Shown: piece by piece, positions 58,430 through 64,000 of the stretch
How the letters are laid out: every line of letters begins with the position of its first letter
Numbering within the stretch: position 1 is the first letter of the stretch
Translations under genes and position numbers: made by a program
Source: Vanilla planifolia
Taxonomy: Eukaryota > Streptophyta > Magnoliopsida > Asparagales > Orchidaceae
DNA: 64,000 bases
Reading direction: 5' to 3'
Assembly: GCA_023846275.1 (NCBI GenBank)
Contig: JAIUJO010000160.1
Location: forward strand, 805,004-869,003
The notes under the pieces: model-generated
What the model was told of the DNA's origin: nothing
Databases searched by the model: none
The model's input: only the letters and a program-made list of their open reading frames with translations

Positions 58430-58920
58430 GGGATACATTGGAGCATTTAGCATTGAGAATGTGACTAAAGAATACTTCTTGATCCCAAGAAATAGTTCAC
58501 AAAATTTTTTTTTCTTCTCATATGCAACTAGATTCATCAATAAATACATAGATAAAACTATCCATGAATGATTTGAAGGTGCCAATCACAAGATTCATAA
58601 GTACAATTTGTGAATTAGACTATCTAAAGGGAAATCTCTTCTACTAAAAATGTTTATTCCTTATTTTTAATGTAATCTATGGTGTATCTTCCTCTAAAGT
58701 TTGTATCTCATGATATCATGATTATCTATTTTAATGAAGGCTTTAGAAAAAAATGTTGTTCCAACAAATCAACAATTCTTGGTAAAGGATATCTATTCTT
58801 GCTTGTTATTTTATTAAGTGCTTAGTGTTCCAGAAACTATTATTGACCATGGCCTTTTCAACAAAAAGAACAAGGGCTTTAATTGGAGAAAAACTATGCC
58901 TAATCATGCGTTCATTCACA
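58430..58920 (-). pseudogene. Gypsy reverse transcriptase remnant (copy B)
   Basis: On the minus strand MIRHSFSPIKALVLFVEKAM (58912-58850) matches GxIRPSxSPxxAPVLFVKKKD. TTFFSKAFIKIDNHDI (about 58770-58725) matches AxxFSKIDLRSGYHQI. GTFKSFMDSFIYVFIDESSC (about 58595-58530) matches VFxPFLDxFVxVFIDDILVYS. The catalytic FIDD reads FIDE. This is the clearest gypsy signal in the window, though spread over several frames. Confidence 0.85.
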
Positions 58921-59739
58921 AAATCTCATAGTTAAATATTTATTCTTTTATTTCTACAAGTGTTATTTAATAGACTTACCAAAGAGTAGAGGTAGCACTT
59001 AGTTATAGGACAGTGAAAATTATAATTTAAGGCTACAATAAAGGACCTACCAAATAATCTAAGAAAACTACTACATAGTTTTATTAAATTAAGGTGTCTG
59101 AAAAGGATGAGGTCCTTAATGAACTTCACTTTAGAACACTAAATCATCACCCTCTACTAGGTAGTTCATTTGATGCCCATAGTTATCTTAGCCCTGATTG
59201 ATAATTTCTCCATAAACTATAAAAGAAACTATAAGCTTAACATTAGAAAGTAGTTTTACAATAATTGGTGGTTATAATAGGCCAAAATCATTTGCAATCC
59301 TATGCTAAGAAAGTTCAAAAAAAGAATGTCATACTTTAGTATAAAAAATGATTGTAAAAATAAGTACACAATAAAATCATGCTGATGATAACATCTAAAG
59401 TCTTCGGATCTCACTATCGAGAATGTGCAAGATTTCTAGTTACACTTGTTAAACATCTCTTACCCATCCAAAGCTCTAAAGGTTCTTTTACCCTTCTAGA
59501 CAAATGGACATCTTATGATCAAGCTTCAACTCATCAAAGCAAATCTTCACCTTAGAGAATAACCATGCTCATTATCACAGCACTACACACTTAAACCTAA
59601 TCCCTAAACATTTACATCTAGTGCTCTCGAATAGGTTACGTAAGCATTGATGCATATGCCAATACTTTAACATTGAACCTTCTTAATCTTCTTAATCAAT
59701 GTTGGTGTATGAGTTTCTAATTTTTCTATTTGCTTTGAG

Positions 59740-60290
59740 AGCATCTACGAGGTGTTCTACTTACTCATGTAACTTGGTGGAGTTTACCAATTCTCAATAT
59801 TGAGTAAATTGAGAAGAAATACTGCTTCCCTAAGTCTTTTCATGAAAAGTTCACATTGATTTCCATTATAAGGCAAAAGCATAAAAGAGAAAATATTATA
59901 TTTGAAAATCTAGAGGCATAATCAATAACAATTTTCAACATTTAATTATGATGAGTGAACGAAATAATAATCTTGACATTGGGCATCATATGTACATAGC
60001 ACTCCCTTAGTAAAATTGCAAACATGATCCATGGCACCTCAGTAATTTGGTATCCTAGAAAGTTTTTTTGAGGTATAGGTTTTCACCATGTAGGTGACTA
60101 TCTCTCTAGAAAAAACTCTAAAAGAGAAAGTTTGCCCATAGCTTGGCACTCCACGACATGAAGTAATTCCTAAACATCAATTGAATAATCTACCATTGCT
60201 AGTTTTTCGATGCCAACAAAGTCCTATGGATTTAAATGCATGAGAGCCCCCAAAAGTAGCTCCACTTAAGCATCATGCTGCATTTGAGGT
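59740..60290 (-). pseudogene. Gypsy gag remnant (copy B)
   Basis: The minus strand at about 60270-60120 reads LLGALMHLNP, a stop, DFVGIEKLAMVDYSIDV, a stop, then ELLHVVECQAMGKLSLLEFF. The gag pattern is LxxLxPPxFxGxxxPxxAxxWIxxIExxFxxxxCxxxxKVxLAxFxL. It is followed after about 270 bp by sequence containing CFCLIMEINVNFS, consistent with the FxxxFxxLVPxExxKxxxFxxGL region. Three or more stops interrupt it. Confidence 0.65.
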
Positions 60291-60300
60291 GTGGTAGCCC

Positions 60301-61540
60301 TAACATATACAATCTTTGGCCCTCCTTGAACATGATCATCACACATTGAGCCTCTTATTGTTGCTCTTTGTGTAACCAACGATATCTATTGTGGATATAC
60401 AACACTGTTATTTCAAAGGCAATGAAGATGAAACACATAATATTATAGTCAACTTATGTAATGAAATGACTTACATTCCTTATATTAAGCACCCTATAAA
60501 TTTCTTAGGTTATTCTCTTTCTATATGTTGAAAAAAAATTGCATAGTTTTAATTCCTATTTGATAAAAGTAGTAAGAAAATGGTAAGATGAAAGAACAAG
60601 TTGTTTAATATTAGAGGTAGACTTACTCTTATGAAGATTGGTCTTTCCTCAATTCTTATTTTCTTTAATGATAGTTTAATCCATAACATAACATAGTTAA
60701 TAGAGTTACCAAAACAATTAATGATTCCCTTTGTAGTGACACCATGAATTTGCATAATTTCTAATGGACTAATTTTGAAAGCATTAGCCATGCAAGAAAA
60801 GAAAATGAATTGGTGCCAAAATTGCTTCAACTAGTAATGTCTATGTTCTAAACAAAACAGAATGAGAAATTAAATTTAATTAAAGTATTATGTTCTAGCA
60901 GCATGAAAGCTAAGAATATGATATTAGGAAAAAAATTTAACATTCCTAATAGTAGGAAACACTTAGAAAAAAAGAAATGGTCATGAATCACTCAAATTTC
61001 TCTAACCTAAGAAAACAACTTATGGATACTCATAGTGGATGGAAATTCCAAGAATTAATTATGTTGGGAAGCAATCAAAAGAGAACGTCTGGTTATGAAA
61101 GCAAGCTCAAATATCTAGTAACTAAATGTCAATTGAATATCTCCATTTTGTTATAAAGAATATTATTTAGATTACTACTATTTCTAAAGTATTTAAGGAA
61201 ACTCAACTTTTTGAAGTCCTAAAAGCGCCAAAACTTCCAAAATGAAGACTCAACAAAGCATGCCTTTAGATCAATGAAAAAGCAAGTAAAGCATGGTTTA
61301 TCTTGTCCAGTAGTTTGTGAAGTTAAATGTGTGTAACTCCAACCTTCTAGCTTTTATGGGTTAAATAATCACACACTTACTCTTTTGAGCTGAGCCTCAA
61401 CTAGGGTTTTTATCAGACCAAATGAAACTCACACTTTACAAATGTTGGGCCATCCAATCATTTAGAAAAGGAAAATACAGTAAAAAACAAAAACTTTTGA
61501 TAAAATAAAACAATGTTTCTTGTTGTTGTTCATGAATAAA
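60301..61540. other. Non-coding stretch between gypsy copy B and the tandem array
   Basis: The leader and 5' LTR of gypsy copy B would be expected here, but no paired LTR was found. Short frames (for example a 93-codon minus-strand frame at 60830-60549) are hydrophobic and low in complexity, with no motif. Nothing else is recognised. Confidence 0.35.
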
Positions 61541-61544
61541 TAAT

Positions 61545-64000
61545 TAATACATTTTCATAGCATTTTGGATTACAACTCTCTTGTAAAATTTATCCCATTT
61601 TTTCATATTTTTCTCTTTTAATTTGTTATATTATAAATAAGGCTTAATTCTCCTTTCATTTGGCTTTTACAACTCATTGATTTGGTTATATTATTATGTT
61701 TCAAATTATCTCATTTCAACCTCAGTATATATTTACTTGATATTAGAATAATAATATATTTATATTTATGTTGATTTCTTTTGTAATTTGTTGTATTTTA
61801 AAACATGGTCTGATAGAGATGAACCAAGCATCATTCTAGACATCCATCGAAGCTCTATCAACTAAGTATTATTATTTATAAATATAAATATTTTATTTTT
61901 TGGAGCTTTTGTAAGGTTAACGAGTCATTTTGATCTATACATTATTTAAGAATTGACAAACCTGCACTCAATCTCCTTAGTATCTTGGAATGTCATTTTT
62001 CAATGCTATTTATCTAATTTATTTTCCTTTTTAAATTTTATTTTGTTATGTTACTGTGTAACTCCAATTCTCTTATTATGTACCTTTATATTACTTTGAT
62101 TAAGTTTTTATTTATATGAATTTATGCACATTAAAAATTAATATATATTTACTTAATATTAAAATAATAATTGTTCAATATTTACTCTTATTTAATTTGA
62201 TAATTAATATTAATTCTTAACGAGGCTTGATTAAGATGAAAAATACCACGCAAGTCCTGTCTCAATGAGCTTTATCCATGTAAGTAATCATTTTTATATT
62301 TTAAAAATTTTATTTTCTTTAATTTTAGTATATTTTATGTGATATTTTAATTCATACTATACTTGATGTTTGAGGATATCACACTTGATCATTATAGTTT
62401 CTTTGAATTTAACCTTCAATTATAATTTTTCTCATTCTTCTAAATGTTTCGCTTTAATTTTGTTATATTACTATGATGTTCTAAATCTCTTCTTATGTGA
62501 CTTTTACATTACTTTATTTTGATTATATTACATTACTCAAATTTCTATTATTTTAGCTTTAATAAATATTTATTTTACATTAAACAAATAATTTATTATT
62601 AGTTATACTTTTTTTTACATTGACAATTTATATTAATGCCAAAGCATTCCAATTGAGATGAAGTAATCTTTGTTGGAAACCTCACAGTAAGCTCTATCTA
62701 ATTAAACATTTAACTTTATATTTTTATTTATTTTATTCACTTAAGATTTGCTGCAATTCATGAGCTATTTCAATGTCCATTGGGATTTCATAATGAAGGA
62801 TCTTAAACTTGATTTCCATGTTATATTAGAATTCAACATTTCCATATAATTTATCTCATTTTCTAATTTTTTACTATGATTTGGTTTTATTATTATAAAA
62901 TTATAATTCTCCACTTTTTAAATATGAATGTCACTCTATTCTGACTATGTTTTACAATATATTTATTTAAAAATAAAATATTATTTTATTATTTTTTTAT
63001 TTACTTTGGTTATTCACAGTAATCCAATTGAGGGTTGATATAGTCAAATCAAATGACAATAGATTCATCTCAATAGGCTCTCTGCAATTAAAATATATAT
63101 TGTTAAGTACTTTAATTTTTTTTATTTTTATATCACTTGGTTGGGAAATTTTATTTTCTTTTCATTTAATGATTATGTTATGCTCAATCTTCTCAGTACC
63201 TTAAAATATCTTTTGTCATATAATTTCTCATTTTTTAAAATTTTTGTTTTTTTTATCTAGTTATATTACTAAGTTAATATAAATCTCTTATCTTATGGCT
63301 TGCTTATGTTATGATTTAGTTATATTGTATTACTTTAATTTATCTATTTTCAAATTTAATATAATTTTACTTAAAATTAAAACATTAATTTCTAATTTTA
63401 TGTATATACTTTGGCATTTTGCATTAATTCCAAATAAGGTCCAACAAAGGCAAAAGCTATGTCATTTTGAGTTAAATTGAACACAATTATCCAATAACAT
63501 ATTTATTTATATATTTTAATTATTTTACATTAGAGTGTTCTAGCACACTTGCACGATATTTTTTTCCTACTTGATTTCTTGAATGACGATGTTATGCTTG
63601 AACTCTTTAGTCTCTTGGAGTGCAACTTTCCCATAAACTTTATTTCATTTCCTCAAAGTTTTCATTTAGGTTTTGTCATATTACTACATAACTCTAAGTT
63701 GCTTCTCATGTTATCTATATGTCACTCTCATTTTGTAACATTAATATACTTCAATTTATTTCAATTCAACTTCAATATGAATTTTTTTTAATATATAATA
63801 ATTAAGTTTTATTTATACCTATTTTGGTCTCTTCTTTATGAGTGCTATCTAATAAAATCTACTTTTTTTGTTTATAAATATTTTATTTTCTATTCTTTTG
63901 ATACATTTATGAGAAAGCTTGATTTGTATCATATTTGATAATTGAGGGTGCAAAACTCGTTCGACTAACGTTCTTCGATTATAACATTCTAGTAAAATTT
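61545..64000. repeat. Degenerate tandem array, unit ~390-420 bp, about six units, open at the right end
   Basis: Recurring landmarks show a head-to-tail array. A GAGATGAA...GCTCTATC-type phrase recurs near 61820, 62235, 62655, 63045, 63440 and 63830. A CTCAATCTxCTxAGTxxCTTGGAATG-type phrase recurs near 61970, 62395, 62815, 63190 and 63605. Spacing is about 390-420 bp. Each unit also contains TTTGTTATATTACTA-type and ATTTACTTAATATTAAAATAA-type stretches. Units have diverged considerably. The array starts near 61.5 kb and continues past the window end. The function is unknown; it is satellite-like. Confidence 0.75.

Larger units (their letters stand above)
56800..60300 (-). mobile_element. Ty3/gypsy retrotransposon fossil, copy B
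   Basis: Minus-strand homology runs in full gypsy order: gag at about 60.28-59.74 kb, RT at 58.92-58.43 kb, RNase H at 58.14-57.87 kb and integrase at 57.57-57.18 kb. It is better preserved than copy A and collinear with it. No protease motif could be read between gag and RT. Frames are broken throughout and the RT catalytic pair is lost. No LTR pair was identified, so the limits are minimal estimates. Confidence 0.8.

Noticed and set aside
61545-64000. CRISPR-like or other short regularly spaced repeat
   Set aside because: The period is about 400 bp with whole-unit similarity and no short conserved repeat with variable spacers. It is a satellite-like array in eukaryotic DNA.

Overview
This window looks like intergenic DNA from a large, repeat-rich plant nuclear genome. 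It is strongly AT-rich almost throughout. I find no intact host gene, no tRNA or rRNA gene and no CRISPR array. Nearly everything recognisable is retrotransposon debris of plant type: L1-like LINEs (ORF1 with a DUF4283-type domain and CCHC knuckle; ORF2 with endonuclease, reverse transcriptase, zf-RVT and an RVT_3-type RNase H), Ty3/gypsy pol and gag fossils, and Ty1/copia-like gag remnants with long LTRs. The heavy decay of most copies suggests a lineage that removes repeats slowly. The sequence alone does not fix the species.

Layout. 1-5.7 kb: two head-to-tail, heavily mutated LINE copies on the minus strand. 5.7-7.8 kb: AT-rich DNA with an LTR-promoter-like TATA box. 7.8-8.95 kb: an unexplained block duplicated in direct orientation. 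9.7-10.1 kb: an orphan LINE ORF1 fossil. 10.3-20.6 kb: mostly featureless AT-rich DNA with a long (AT)n tract at 12.93-13.02 kb. 20.65-27.0 kb: a much younger, nearly full-length LINE on the minus strand, a GC-rich island bounded by a target-site duplication and carrying an A9 tail. 28.1-35.75 kb: an LTR retrotransposon on the plus strand with about 2.2-2.3 kb LTRs, a primer-binding site, a polypurine tract and a short internal region holding only gag-like remnants. 37-41 kb and 56.8-60.3 kb: two collinear Ty3/gypsy fossils (gag, RT, RNase H, integrase), both minus strand. 44.9-45.1 kb: a copia-type gag remnant. 45.8-53.05 kb: a pair of about 2.85 kb diverged direct repeats enclosing about 1.6 kb. 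61.5-64 kb: a degenerate tandem array with a period of about 390-420 bp that runs off the window end.

How the parts relate. The window is a layered insertion record. The old LINE and gypsy copies can be read only as frameshifted, stop-riddled homology. The 20.65-27.0 kb LINE still has long open stretches, but its catalytic residues are damaged (endonuclease Asn to Lys, RT YADD to YADV) and its frames are broken. A comparison worth follow-up is that the young LINE and one fossil LINE both have Asn in place of the first catalytic Asp of the RNase H domain. This hints at a LINE lineage whose RNase H lost that residue before both insertions.

Limits. All homology calls come from reading translations by eye. 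Boundaries of degenerate elements are approximate, often to within 50-200 bp, and no database search was possible.
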